A DNA stretch of 30,149 bases from assembly GCA_051892875.1 (NCBI GenBank), contig JBJFGR010000143.1:1-30149 (forward strand), written 5' to 3'. The notes under the pieces are model-generated. The model saw nothing but the letters and a program-made list of their open reading frames with translations. It was not told where the DNA came from and made no database searches. This stretch comes from JBJFGR01 sp051892875. Lineage in GTDB: Bacteria > Pseudomonadota > Gammaproteobacteria > Enterobacterales > Succinivibrionaceae. Below, one piece after another: positions 1 through 7,371 of the stretch; the stretch's first letter is position 1; every line of letters begins with the position of its first letter. Made by a program: the position numbers and the translations under genes.

Positions 1-24
1 TTAGTGCAAAATTCTTTATCTATT

Positions 25-160
25 ATATAATCGTAAGCAAAACGTTTAACTTTACTACAATTTTGATTTATATCCTATTTTGAAACAAAAATCAGCGTTT
101 TCCTTATGTAGTAAGGTTTTTACTATTTATAATAAAAAATTAAGTTTTTAGACGTGATAC
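25..160 (+). promoter_or_regulatory. Upstream control element of korB, copy A (shared with 17721-17855)
   Basis: This segment in front of the korB-like gene is closely repeated in front of the McrB-like operon. The 33 bases from position 42 differ from those at 17739 at only one position. Later parts drift but keep an imperfect dyad (CCTTA-TGTAG-TAAGG at 102-116) followed by a TATAAT box at 128-133. The dyad just upstream of a -10 box suggests a repressor site over a promoter. No exact match to the known IncP KorA or KorB operators was seen. The repeat is read directly; the operator role is inferred. Confidence 0.6.
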
Positions 161-166
161 TGCTTT

Positions 167-1000
167 ATGATTGAATTTTCTCCACCAACTTTACTTGATA
201 TTAATTTAATAGATGAAGATCCTAATCAACCTAGAAAAGAAGATAATCCTGGGTTTTCTCAACAATCATTAAAAGAATTAGCTTTAACGATTGCAGAAAG
301 AGGAGTTAAATCTCCTATATCTGTTAGACCTACTGACAATGGTCGTTTTATTATTAATCATGGTGCAAGAAGATACCGAGCTTCTAAACTAGCTGGGAAA
401 ACAACAATACCTGCTTTTATAGATAATGATTATACGCACTTAGACCAATTAATAGAGAATATTCAAAGAGATGCTTTAACTCCAAGGGAAGTTGCAGACT
501 ATATTGGTTATAAGTTATCTATGGGATTTAAAAAATCTGAAATTGCTAATGAGTTAGGTAAATCAAACGCCTGGATATCTCAACATTCGGTAATTCTTGA
601 TATGCCAGAACCTATAGCAAAAGCATTTAATAAAGGCAGAATTCAAGATTTAACAGCATTAAATGAATTAGTAAAAATTTACAATAAATGTCCTGAAGAT
701 GTTGAACAATTTATTGCTGATGGGGAAGATATTTCAAGAAGTTCAGTACAGTATTTAAAGGATTATTCGGATTTATTAACTGACGTTTCGGAAGAGAAAA
801 CGATCAGTAAACCAAAAGAAAAGAAAGATAAGCATCAGGGGCCTCAAGGTCCAAGGCCAAAAGTTATTGTTCTTTATAATGGTCAAGAGTGTGAATTAAA
901 AATAAAAAAATCAAATGAAAATAGAGTTTGTATTGTACTAAATCAAAATCAAGAACTTGAAGTGCAACCAAAAGAATTAGAAATTTTGAGAATTGAATAG
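167..1000 (+). CDS. korB: KorB/ParB-type partition and transcriptional regulator
   Basis: The 277-residue product follows the IncP KorB layout. A ParB N-terminal domain (about residues 8-105) carries IDEDPNQPR, NHGARRYRASK and the segment ENIQRDALTPREVADYIG. A helix-turn-helix segment (about 120-150) includes IANELGKSNAWISQHS. A basic, charged linker leads to a C-terminal SH3-like segment (about 228-277) typical of KorB dimerisation. KorB proteins bind operator sites, act as CTP-dependent clamps in the known IncP case, and serve both partition and repression. The expected ParA/IncC partner and korA are not in the window, so they may lie to the left. The ribosome site is weak and the ATG is the first in frame. 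The gene sits behind an element repeated at about 17.7 kb. The family call is strong; the symbol rests on recalled similarity. Confidence 0.88.
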   Translation: MIEFSPPTLLDINLIDEDPNQPRKEDNPGFSQQSLKELALTIAERGVKSPISVRPTDNGRFIINHGARRYRASKLAGKTTIPAFIDNDYTHLDQLIENIQRDALTPREVADYIGYKLSMGFKKSEIANELGKSNAWISQHSVILDMPEPIAKAFNKGRIQDLTALNELVKIYNKCPEDVEQFIADGEDISRSSVQYLKDYSDLLTDVSEEKTISKPKEKKDKHQGPQGPRPKVIVLYNGQECELKIKKSNENRVCIVLNQNQELEVQPKELEILRIE

Positions 1001-1057
1001 AAGATGAAAAGCTTAAAACATATTATGTGTGTTAATTGAGAGTGGCAAGTTAAATGG

Positions 1058-1633
1058 TTAATTGATTATTAAATTATCATTTATCTTTCTATTTATAGTA
1101 ATTTTATCTTCGATAACCTGCAACAATCTTCCAATTTTTTTTTGAACTTGAATTGCAGGTAATTGGAGATCAATGTCTTTTATAACATCTATAGAGGGGA
1201 AATTAGGGATGGTTGAATCACCAGTGCCAACAGTAATCGATTTACTCAATAAAACTCTAAAAAGATACTTAAAATAATTATAATCAACTAAAGAACTATT
1301 TATTCTTATTATCAATAAAGCCTGATTAATAACTCCTTTTTCAAAAGGTTCCTTTATGTGATAAATTGCTCCATAATTTACACCAGAACAAGAAACTAGA
1401 AAATCATTATGTTTTACTTCAAATCTACTTAATGTTTTTCTAAAATATTCTCCACTAATATAATAGTTTCCGCTATCTTTATTTTGCTCTAAAGGAACAC
1501 ATTGTTCATATACTTTGTAAGTGTCATTACCTTTCGGTACAAATAGCGATTTTTTTAAAGAAGACCCAAAAGGTCCCCTTATAAATCCTTTATCAAGACA
1601 TATATCTTTAAATTTATACTTTGTAAATTTCAT
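1058..1633 (-). pseudogene. hsdS: N-terminal half of a type I restriction specificity subunit (HsdS)
   Basis: The 191 residues cover one target-recognition domain plus the beginning of the central conserved region. The N-terminal TRD has the typical RGPFGSSLKK start and later GTGDSTIPNF. It ends in the dimerising helix QKKIGRLLQVIEDKITINRK, where a full HsdS of about 380-430 residues would continue into a second TRD. The stop falls inside the INDNL segment, within a 15-bp sequence that recurs inverted at 2704-2718. A complementary C-terminal half lies at 2724-3287 and a recombinase gene is only 8 bp upstream. No hsdM or hsdR is in the window. It could be a silent cassette, a half-HsdS that works as a dimer, or a relic. 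The family call is firm; the state is uncertain. Confidence 0.8.
1070..1084. repeat. 15-bp inverted repeat, left copy
   Basis: These 15 bases are the exact reverse complement of 2704-2718 (there read as ATAAATGATAATTTA). This copy lies in the codons for the last residues of the HsdS N-terminal half. The other lies just after the stop codon of the HsdS C-terminal half. The pair brackets the recombinase gene and could be its crossover site. In AT-rich DNA a chance match cannot be excluded. Confidence 0.55.
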
Positions 1634-1641
1634 TTAACTTA

Positions 1642-2586
1642 TTACCCTATAAATTTTCTATGAGCTATTTTTACATTGCTTTGTTTAACCATTGCATACT
1701 CTAACGTTGTATCTATTCTTTGATGACCTAGAAGTAGTTGAAGTTGTTCTATAGGCATTCCTTTATCTATTGCCATTGTTGCCATAGTGCGACGAAATTT
1801 ATGGGGATAAACTTTTTCAATTCCAAGTTTCTTTCCTATTTTTCGTAATCTTCCTTCTATTCCACCAATTTCTAATCTTTTATATGGAGATAAAAGAGAA
1901 ACAAATAATGCGGGATTATTATCACTTCTTGAATTTAAGTATTTTTGTAAGTGTATTTTAGTTCTTGCATCAAAGTATACCACACGCTGTTTATCACCTT
2001 TACCAAAAACAACGCATTCACGTTCCTCAAAATTAATATTATCTTTATCCAATAACGCTAACTCTCCGACTCGCATTCCTGTAGACGCAAGAATATCTAT
2101 CATAGCCAAATCTCTGGTATCCAAACAAAAATCGCGTAACAATTCCAACTGTTCATCAGTGTATGTCTCTTTTATTGTTTTTCCTGTTTTAACTTTATGA
2201 ATTCGTCTTACTGGGCTTTTAATGATGTAATCTTCTTCTTCCAACCAACCAAAAAAACTTGATAAAATTCTTCTAATATTATCTATTGTAACTTTACTAG
2301 AGTTATTAACTTGCTGGTATTCAAAAAGATAACAACGTAAATCATCTGTTGTAATATTCTGAATTTTTTTTTCAATTTTACCCAATAACTTTTCAATAGT
2401 AGCTTTATAATATTTTAATGACTTATCTGAACGTCCTTCTATTTTTTTAGCTGCTAAGAATAATTCTAGGTACTTTGTGTCCTCATTATCTACTTCAGTT
2501 GATGCAGAAATTTCAAAATCTTGTAAAAAAAGAGAGAGCACTTTATGTAATTCCTCTAGTTGAAACTTATTTAATAACGGTTTCAT
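1642..2586 (-). CDS. Tyrosine recombinase of XerC/XerD type
   Basis: The 314-residue protein has an N-terminal core-binding domain (about 35-130) and a C-terminal catalytic domain. The catalytic set is visible: Arg172 in STGMRVGEL, a basic region around 195-200, His262 and Arg265 in PHKFRRTMAT, His288 in LLLGHQRIDTT, and the nucleophile Tyr297. The length and completeness suggest an active enzyme. It lies between two half-hsdS genes on the same strand, 8 bp from the start of the downstream half. This neighbourhood is typical of recombinases that shuffle type I specificity genes, as known in Mycoplasma and Streptococcus. It could instead be the integrase of a small excisable circle. The start is the first ATG, with no strong ribosome site. 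Confidence 0.9.
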   Translation of the reverse strand: MKPLLNKFQLEELHKVLSLFLQDFEISASTEVDNEDTKYLELFLAAKKIEGRSDKSLKYYKATIEKLLGKIEKKIQNITTDDLRCYLFEYQQVNNSSKVTIDNIRRILSSFFGWLEEEDYIIKSPVRRIHKVKTGKTIKETYTDEQLELLRDFCLDTRDLAMIDILASTGMRVGELALLDKDNINFEERECVVFGKGDKQRVVYFDARTKIHLQKYLNSRSDNNPALFVSLLSPYKRLEIGGIEGRLRKIGKKLGIEKVYPHKFRRTMATMAIDKGMPIEQLQLLLGHQRIDTTLEYAMVKQSNVKIAHRKFIG

Positions 2587-2703
2587 TTTTAATTCGATAT
2601 CATTAATTATTTTTTTTTCATATAAAATCCCTAAATAAAAATAGTTGCAAAATTGAAATTATTTTACTACATACTATACAACAAAAAAAATTATAACAAA
2701 AAT

Positions 2704-2718
2704 ATAAATGATAATTTA
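2704..2718. repeat. 15-bp inverted repeat, right copy
   Basis: This reads ATAAATGATAATTTA and is the exact reverse complement of 1070-1084. It lies a few bases beyond the end of the HsdS C-terminal half and upstream of the recombinase gene. The two copies would define an invertible 1.6-kb segment if they are the recombination sites. Confidence 0.55.
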
Positions 2719-2723
2719 TGCGC

Positions 2724-3287
2724 TTAATCAGTAACGATTGCTTGTCCGTTTATCAACATTGGCAATAACCAATTTCTCAAACAAATAAGTTCTTCAGTCT
2801 CTCTTAAATTATTAGATATTTTGGTTAGCCAAGGTACAATACTATTGTTGAACTCATTAAGTTCAGATTTATTTGGAATATATATTGATCTATCTTTAAG
2901 TAAAGGTTTTTGTAGATGTTTTAAACCAGTTCCCTGAAAAAACTTCTTACTAAGCTCAAGTTTTATACTTTCAAGAAGCAAGTACAAATAGTCACTTAAA
3001 GATTCACGTGCAGAAATACACCAAGTATCTGTAGAGTATGCTGCTGGTCCAACATAGAATTTTACATCAGCATTTCCTCCAGTATTTAAGTAACAGTTTC
3101 TGCCAGAAACTAAAGGCTTAGGAAATTTTAAAATTGTATCACCACTTGTAAAAAAAGGTATTTTTCCATCGGTACATTTAGCTTCATTTACTTGAATTGT
3201 TGATTTAGGATTTTCAATAATTATATCACTTATTTTGGCATTGGGGATTTTACGATAAAAAGTATGCATATACTTCATAACTGCCAT
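2724..3287 (-). pseudogene. hsdS: C-terminal half of a type I restriction specificity subunit (HsdS)
   Basis: The 187 residues look like the second half of an HsdS. They begin near the TRD start (KIPNAKISDII), continue through a TRD with FFTSGDTILKF and FQGTGLKHLQKPLL, and end with the C-terminal conserved helix and the tail LRNWLLPMLINGQ, which is characteristic of HsdS C-termini. An in-frame TGA lies just upstream of the ATG and no clear ribosome site is seen, so independent translation is doubtful. Together with the N-terminal half at 1058-1633 it adds up to one full HsdS length, but the halves are in reversed order around the recombinase gene. The gene ends close to the interrupted mcrB-like remnant on the other strand. 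Confidence 0.78.
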
Positions 3288-3324
3288 TTCGTGTAAATTT
3301 CAGTTTATAAAAAAAGAGGTGGTT

Positions 3325-3453
3325 TCCCCTTCTTCATTATTTCGAGGACATAGTCATCTTGAAAAATTAGAAAAGTATGAAATTAACTATGATGCTTTTC
3401 AATATATTGAAAGTTATGAAGGAATTAATGAACCTGTTAAAACAGAAGAATAA
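3325..3453 (+). pseudogene. 3' remnant of the gene that preceded mcrC (probably mcrB)
   Basis: An open frame without a start codon runs into TAA at 3451-3453, 12 bp before the mcrC start. It encodes about 40 residues (including FRGHSHLEKLEKYEINYDAF) with an ordinary acidic composition. mcrC is nearly always preceded by mcrB, a GTPase of 400 residues or more, and only this tail remains. The reading frame is lost upstream where the minus-strand hsdS half begins, so the rest seems to have been replaced or removed by that rearrangement. The McrB identity is inferred from position, not from recognisable motifs. Confidence 0.5.
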
Positions 3454-3465
3454 CGTGATGATAAA

Positions 3466-4806
3466 ATGAATAAAAAAATAATTACTCTCAAAGAGTTTGA
3501 ATTTATCACTGACAATGAAGATTTTGAAAATGATCTTGATTCTAAGGTTCATTATCTTCCTAAAGAAATATTTAAAGAACTTTCTGATTTTATAAAAATT
3601 CAGAATGGAAATAGTGAAGAAAGTGAAGTAATGGATTTCTTTAAGTTATATTCTAGAAAAGGTATTGGTGATGTTATTCAAACCAAAAACTATGTTGGAT
3701 TAGTTCAACTAGAGAGTGGCTATCAGATTCAGGTTCTTTCTAAAATTGATATGGTTGATATTCAAGATGAATGGCGTTCTACAGCAGATATTTTTATTGA
3801 TATGTTGCGTTCTATGAAAGATTTTCCATGTAAAGTTTTTAGTCATACAAATTTAAGAACGGAGTCTATGAATTTGTACGAAATCTTTATTAATATGTAT
3901 GTTCAGCAAGTGGCGGAACTTACAAAAAGAGGGCTTAAATCTTCATATTTGAGAGATGAAGATAACCTACGTGTATTCAAGGGAAAACTTATCGTCAGTG
4001 AACATATTAAAAAGAATGTTGCACATGATGAACTTTTTTATGTATCTTTTGATGAGTATAGTCAGAATAGACCAGAGAATAAAATAATAAAAGCTACATT
4101 ATTGAAATTACAGAAGATATCAACTAGTTCAAATAATCTTAAAGCAATTAGACAGCAATTGACCTTCTTTGACATGGTAGATCCATCTCTGAATTATAGT
4201 AAAGATTTCTCTCAGATTGTGATTGATAGAAATACTAGTTATTATGAGGAAGTAATATCTTGGTCAAAAATTTTCTTGATGAATAAAAGTTTTTCCACCT
4301 TTTCAGGAGAAAATAAAGCACGTGCTTTATTATTTCCAATGGAGAAAGTATATGAAGCTTTTGTTGCACAACAGATGGAATATGTATTTGCCGAATCTGA
4401 TATTGATGTCTCAGTTCAAGATTCTGGCCAGTACCTCTTTAAAGAAGGATATAGAGATGTATTTTCGTTGCGCCCTGATTTAGTTGTAACTGATTCTCTT
4501 GGTCATACTATTATTATGGATACAAAGTGGAAGAGATTATGTAACAATCCAGAGAGGAACTACGGTATATCTCAAGCAGATATGTATCAAATGTATGCTT
4601 ACTCAAAAAAATATAATACTTCTGAAATTTGGCTTTTGTACCCAATAAATGATGAAATGAGGGGAATTTCTGATATTTCATATAATTCAGGAGATGGCAC
4701 AAATGTAAATGTTTTTTTTGTTGATCTTTCTGATATAGAAAGAAGCTTAAGTTTACTAAAATCAAAAATAATCATTAAGATTAATTATCAAAAATTGCAA
4801 GAATAA
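3466..4806 (+). CDS. mcrC: McrC-like nuclease subunit of a McrBC restriction system
   Basis: The 446-residue protein matches McrC. An N-terminal region of about 200 residues includes LRTESMNLYEIFINMYVQQV and a segment around RGLKSSYLRDEDNLRVFKGK, a McrC hallmark. The C-terminal nuclease fold has the PD-(D/E)XK signature: RPD of SLRPDLVV near residue 337 and D-x-K of IIMDTKWK near 352-356, then a conserved QADMYQMYAY helix. McrC normally supplies DNA cleavage once McrB hydrolyses GTP and translocates on modified DNA. Here the preceding mcrB is reduced to a tail, so this subunit is orphaned unless another McrB serves it. A separate AAA/nuclease pair lies at 17871-22348. The frame is intact. Confidence 0.88.
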   Translation: MNKKIITLKEFEFITDNEDFENDLDSKVHYLPKEIFKELSDFIKIQNGNSEESEVMDFFKLYSRKGIGDVIQTKNYVGLVQLESGYQIQVLSKIDMVDIQDEWRSTADIFIDMLRSMKDFPCKVFSHTNLRTESMNLYEIFINMYVQQVAELTKRGLKSSYLRDEDNLRVFKGKLIVSEHIKKNVAHDELFYVSFDEYSQNRPENKIIKATLLKLQKISTSSNNLKAIRQQLTFFDMVDPSLNYSKDFSQIVIDRNTSYYEEVISWSKIFLMNKSFSTFSGENKARALLFPMEKVYEAFVAQQMEYVFAESDIDVSVQDSGQYLFKEGYRDVFSLRPDLVVTDSLGHTIIMDTKWKRLCNNPERNYGISQADMYQMYAYSKKYNTSEIWLLYPINDEMRGISDISYNSGDGTNVNVFFVDLSDIERSLSLLKSKIIIKINYQKLQE

Positions 4807-4975
4807 AGATTGCTGTTACGCTTACAATTGAACTATTATGATAATGATATTTTATAAACTCACATTTAAATATTGGGTATAGCTTACATTTCGCGTTAGA
4901 AAAAATATTGATCTATAAACCATAATGGTATATATAATAATTTTGAGAAATATACCTAAAATATGAATTATAATT

Positions 4976-5010
4976 TTGATTTATTTAAAAACTATGGTAT
5001 TATGTATAGT
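4976..5010 (+). promoter_or_regulatory. Promoter and dyad upstream of the HTH/metalloprotease gene
   Basis: TTGATT at 4976-4981 and TATTAT at 4998-5003 are separated by 16 bp and give a plausible sigma-70 promoter. A dyad ACTAT-N10-ATAGT (4991-5010) overlaps the -10 box, as expected for a site where the HTH protein downstream represses itself. Motif matching was by eye. Confidence 0.5.
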
Positions 5011-5036
5011 ATTAAAGGTTGTGTAAGGATAATTAT

Positions 5037-6125
5037 ATGTGTTGTAAACAAATTCATCCAGGAAAACAAATTCTAAGTTTACTTGAAGAAACAGGAATAT
5101 CACGTAAAGATTTAGCTGTAAGAACACAAGTTACAGAAAAGCATATAAATACTCTAATCTCAGGCGAAAGAAATATTACTGTGTCATACGCTAAAAAATT
5201 AGGATATATTTTTGAAGGAAAAGATGCTGCATATTGGCAATCAGCTCAAAGTGCGTATGATCTTGCTCTTGTAGAACAAGAGGAAGAAGAAAATATATCA
5301 GTCGAGGAAAAACAAATACTTAAAAACCTAGATGATATATGGGAGTATTTTGTTAAACATAAATATGTTGATCAAAATAAAATCGAATCTCACGTTGATA
5401 AAATAATTGAATTAAGAAAATTTTTAAAAATTAGTGAATTAACATCAATAACAAAAATGTCGTATAACGCTGCATATAGAGCTCAATTATCCACTAATAC
5501 ACTTGTTGATCCCTATGTTTTGTTTGCTTGGCAAACTATTTGTGAAAAAGAAACTGATAATATTCAAGTTGCGTCAGAATTAAACATTTCTCTCTTAAAA
5601 GAAAAGTTAATGGACATAAAAAATTTAATGTTCGACAAGATTGGAAAAGGCTGCGAAGCATTGCAATCAATATTTGCGTCATGTGGTATAGCTTTTAAAG
5701 TAGTAAGGAATTTTAAAGGTGCCCCAGTGCAAGGTTTTATAAAGCAAACAACAAAAGGAAAACTCATTTTATGTTTAACTATTCGTAGGGCTAGAGCTGA
5801 TACATTTTGGTTTACACTATTTCATGAAATTGCTCATGTAATTAATGGTGATTATAAAAAAGTTTTTGTGGATTTTGATGCAGTAAGTAATGAAAATGAA
5901 TTAAAAGCTGATAAATGGGCTAGAGATTTCTTAATTCCTAAAGATAAGTATAGTGACTTTGTAAAATCTCATAAAAGTATTAGTTGGGAATCTATTGAGA
6001 ATTTTGCTAAAGAAATAAATGTCCAACCGTTTATTGTTCTTGGCAGGTTGCAAAAAGATCAAATTCTTGATTGGTCTAATTTTGCATCAAAAGTAGCAAT
6101 GTATAAATGGATTGAAAATGTTTAA
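5037..6125 (+). CDS. HigA-type HTH protein fused to an ImmA/IrrE metalloprotease domain
   Basis: The first about 75 residues are a HigA-like XRE domain: HPGKQILSLLEETGISRKDL, then TEKHINTLISGERNIT, then the FW/YW-type end AAYWQSAQSAYD. A helical middle follows. Residues from about 230 form an ImmA/IrrE zinc-protease domain with HEIAH near residue 262 and a downstream ENELKADKWARDFLIP helix giving the third ligand region. Such fusions regulate mobile elements or act as antitoxin-like proteins by binding DNA and cleaving a partner. No HigB-type toxin gene is present upstream. I chose ATG at 5037 because AAGGA sits 7 bp before it; a TTG at 5019 is possible but lacks a site. Its last 77 bp are part of the long repeat, and a decayed C-terminal copy precedes the second cassette. 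Confidence 0.85.
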   Translation: MCCKQIHPGKQILSLLEETGISRKDLAVRTQVTEKHINTLISGERNITVSYAKKLGYIFEGKDAAYWQSAQSAYDLALVEQEEEENISVEEKQILKNLDDIWEYFVKHKYVDQNKIESHVDKIIELRKFLKISELTSITKMSYNAAYRAQLSTNTLVDPYVLFAWQTICEKETDNIQVASELNISLLKEKLMDIKNLMFDKIGKGCEALQSIFASCGIAFKVVRNFKGAPVQGFIKQTTKGKLILCLTIRRARADTFWFTLFHEIAHVINGDYKKVFVDFDAVSNENELKADKWARDFLIPKDKYSDFVKSHKSISWESIENFAKEINVQPFIVLGRLQKDQILDWSNFASKVAMYKWIENV

Positions 6126-6157
6126 AATCGAATTTTTAAAATTCTGAAGGAGAAAAT

Positions 6158-6349
6158 ATGTAAGATATTAAAAATATTAGTTTAATGAACATACAGCAGA
6201 TGCTGGAACATCTACTGTACATTCTTAGTAAGTTTGGCAAGCAAATAATGCTAACACAAACACCGAACAGTTTAATGTTAGCACACCTTGCCAAGATGTC
6301 AAATCTTTTAGATAAGAGGTGTGTCGGATATGACAAAAATAACTCTTGA
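6158..6349 (+). pseudogene. Leader ORF beginning ATG-TAA, with a 54-codon reading frame after it (cassette 1)
   Basis: A strong ribosome site AAGGAG (6147-6152) sits 5 bp before ATG at 6158, but the second codon is TAA. The same frame then stays open for 62 codons to TGA at 6347, with an internal ATG at 6185 giving a 54-residue product (starts MNIQQMLEHLLYILSKFGKQ). That frame overlaps the DUF4417 ATG at 6330 by 20 bp, as in coupled genes. Either a nonsense change has broken a small conserved gene, or ATG-TAA is a deliberate start-stop element tuning downstream translation. I recognise no family. Confidence 0.5.
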
Positions 6350-7004
6350 TGACGGATCCTTTCCGTATTTAACTGAAGGTGCCTCCTTTGTTGGAAGTGC
6401 TGGAATTCCATGTTTGATGAATATTAACAATATTCAAATCCCAAAAAGTATTATTTCTTTTGACAAAATTAAAAGAGAGAAGAATAAATTTCAGTATGTG
6501 CATTTTTATATGCATGACAAGTATTTTAATTTTATTCTAAAAAATGCTTATAAGTATGTTGATATTTTGCACCAATATGATGGTATTTTAACACCTGATT
6601 TTACATTAATGGTAAATCAATCATTATGTATTCAACAGATGAATACTTATTATAATCGTGCTATTGGTTATTATTTCCAAAAACAAGGAATTCCTGTTAT
6701 TCCTAATATAAGGTGGAGTGATGAACGAAGTTTTGATTTTTGTTTTCTTGGAGTTCCTAAAAACTCTGTTGTAAGCGTTAGTACTCATGGGTGTATAAAA
6801 TCCAAAAGATCAAAAGAATTATTCAAAATAGGTATGAGAGAAATGATAAATGTTCTCAAACCTAAAGATGTTTTAGTTCATGGTTATATGCCTAAGCAAG
6901 TTTTCGATGATTTTTCAGATGATACTATTTTTCATCGATATCCTAGTTTATTTGAGTTAACTCATCACAAGCAAAAGGAGAAAACAAATGGGAACAGGAT
7001 TTAA
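6330..7004 (+). CDS. DUF4417 family protein (cassette 1)
   Basis: The 224-residue product (from ATG 6330) has the DUF4417 pattern in order: IPKSIISFDK, YVHFYMHDKYF, YDGILTPDFTLMVNQ, the NTYYNRAIGYYFQKQGIPVI segment, then PNIRWSDERSFDFCF, GVPKNSVVSVSTHGC, and a final strand near VLVHGYMP. The family occurs in phages, plasmids and other mobile elements and its biochemical function is not established. AGAGG at 6315-6319 supports ATG 6330 over GTG 6321. The end overlaps the toxin-like gene by 17 bp in another frame, with that gene's ribosome site inside this coding sequence, so translation of the two is likely coupled. The sequence is identical to 8326-9000. Confidence 0.85.
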   Translation: MTKITLDDGSFPYLTEGASFVGSAGIPCLMNINNIQIPKSIISFDKIKREKNKFQYVHFYMHDKYFNFILKNAYKYVDILHQYDGILTPDFTLMVNQSLCIQQMNTYYNRAIGYYFQKQGIPVIPNIRWSDERSFDFCFLGVPKNSVVSVSTHGCIKSKRSKELFKIGMREMINVLKPKDVLVHGYMPKQVFDDFSDDTIFHRYPSLFELTHHKQKEKTNGNRI

Positions 7005-7371
7005 AGGAGGGGCAACTAATTATCATTCAATTTTGGATAACTTACCTAAAGTATCTTCAATATACAAATATCAAAACGGTTTATTTGGAAATCCTGGTAA
7101 TAAATATCCTATAAGAGAAATTGTATCAACAGATCATATAAATGCATCCAAAGTATTTTATGATTTATTGGCATATGGAGGCATACAAACATCGTTTGTA
7201 AAAGGGAAATATAGTGGAATAAAAACCGTTATGTCTGATGGAACGGTGGTTACTTATAGAAAAATAACTTCAACAGAAAATTCTCCTGCAGTCGAAATAA
7301 GTATAAGGAATAGCAAATCACCCGGTTCACTTAAGCAACAAAAAATACATTTTATCGAGGGCAAATTATGA
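6988..7371 (+). CDS. Small toxin-like protein, variant 1 (polymorphic-toxin C-terminal type)
   Basis: The 127-residue product starts MGTGFKGGATNYHS, shared exactly with variant 2, then diverges. The remaining pattern is conserved between the variants: a helix with FYDLLAYGG, a G-rich turn, then DGTVVTYRKITSTENSPAVE and QKIHFIEG at the end. This ending resembles C-terminal toxin domains of contact-dependent and other polymorphic toxins, some of which are BECR-fold RNases. That assignment is from recalled pattern, not a search. It has no signal peptide or delivery domain. AAAGGAG precedes the ATG. Its stop overlaps the next gene's start (ATGA), which fits a toxin-immunity pair. Confidence 0.62.
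   Translation: MGTGFKGGATNYHSILDNLPKVSSIYKYQNGLFGNPGNKYPIREIVSTDHINASKVFYDLLAYGGIQTSFVKGKYSGIKTVMSDGTVVTYRKITSTENSPAVEISIRNSKSPGSLKQQKIHFIEGKL

Larger units (their letters stand above)
6049..7029 (+). repeat. Long direct repeat, copy 1 (about 981 bp)
   Basis: Bases 6049-7029 recur at 8045-9025 with an offset of 1996 bp and no difference that I found. The unit starts inside the 3' end of the HTH/metalloprotease gene, includes the leader ORF and the whole DUF4417 gene, and ends after the 14th codon of the toxin-like gene. Sequence beyond the right edge is clearly diverged but homologous. Confidence 0.95.

Noticed and set aside
3367..3552. 61-codon minus-strand frame rich in Phe and Ile
   Set aside because: It is antisense to the mcrB-like remnant and mcrC start; composition is that of AT-rich noise.
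6136..6411. 91-codon frame on the minus strand, repeated identically at 8132-8407
   Set aside because: It is antisense to the leader ORF and DUF4417 start; its apparent conservation is only due to the perfect DNA repeat.
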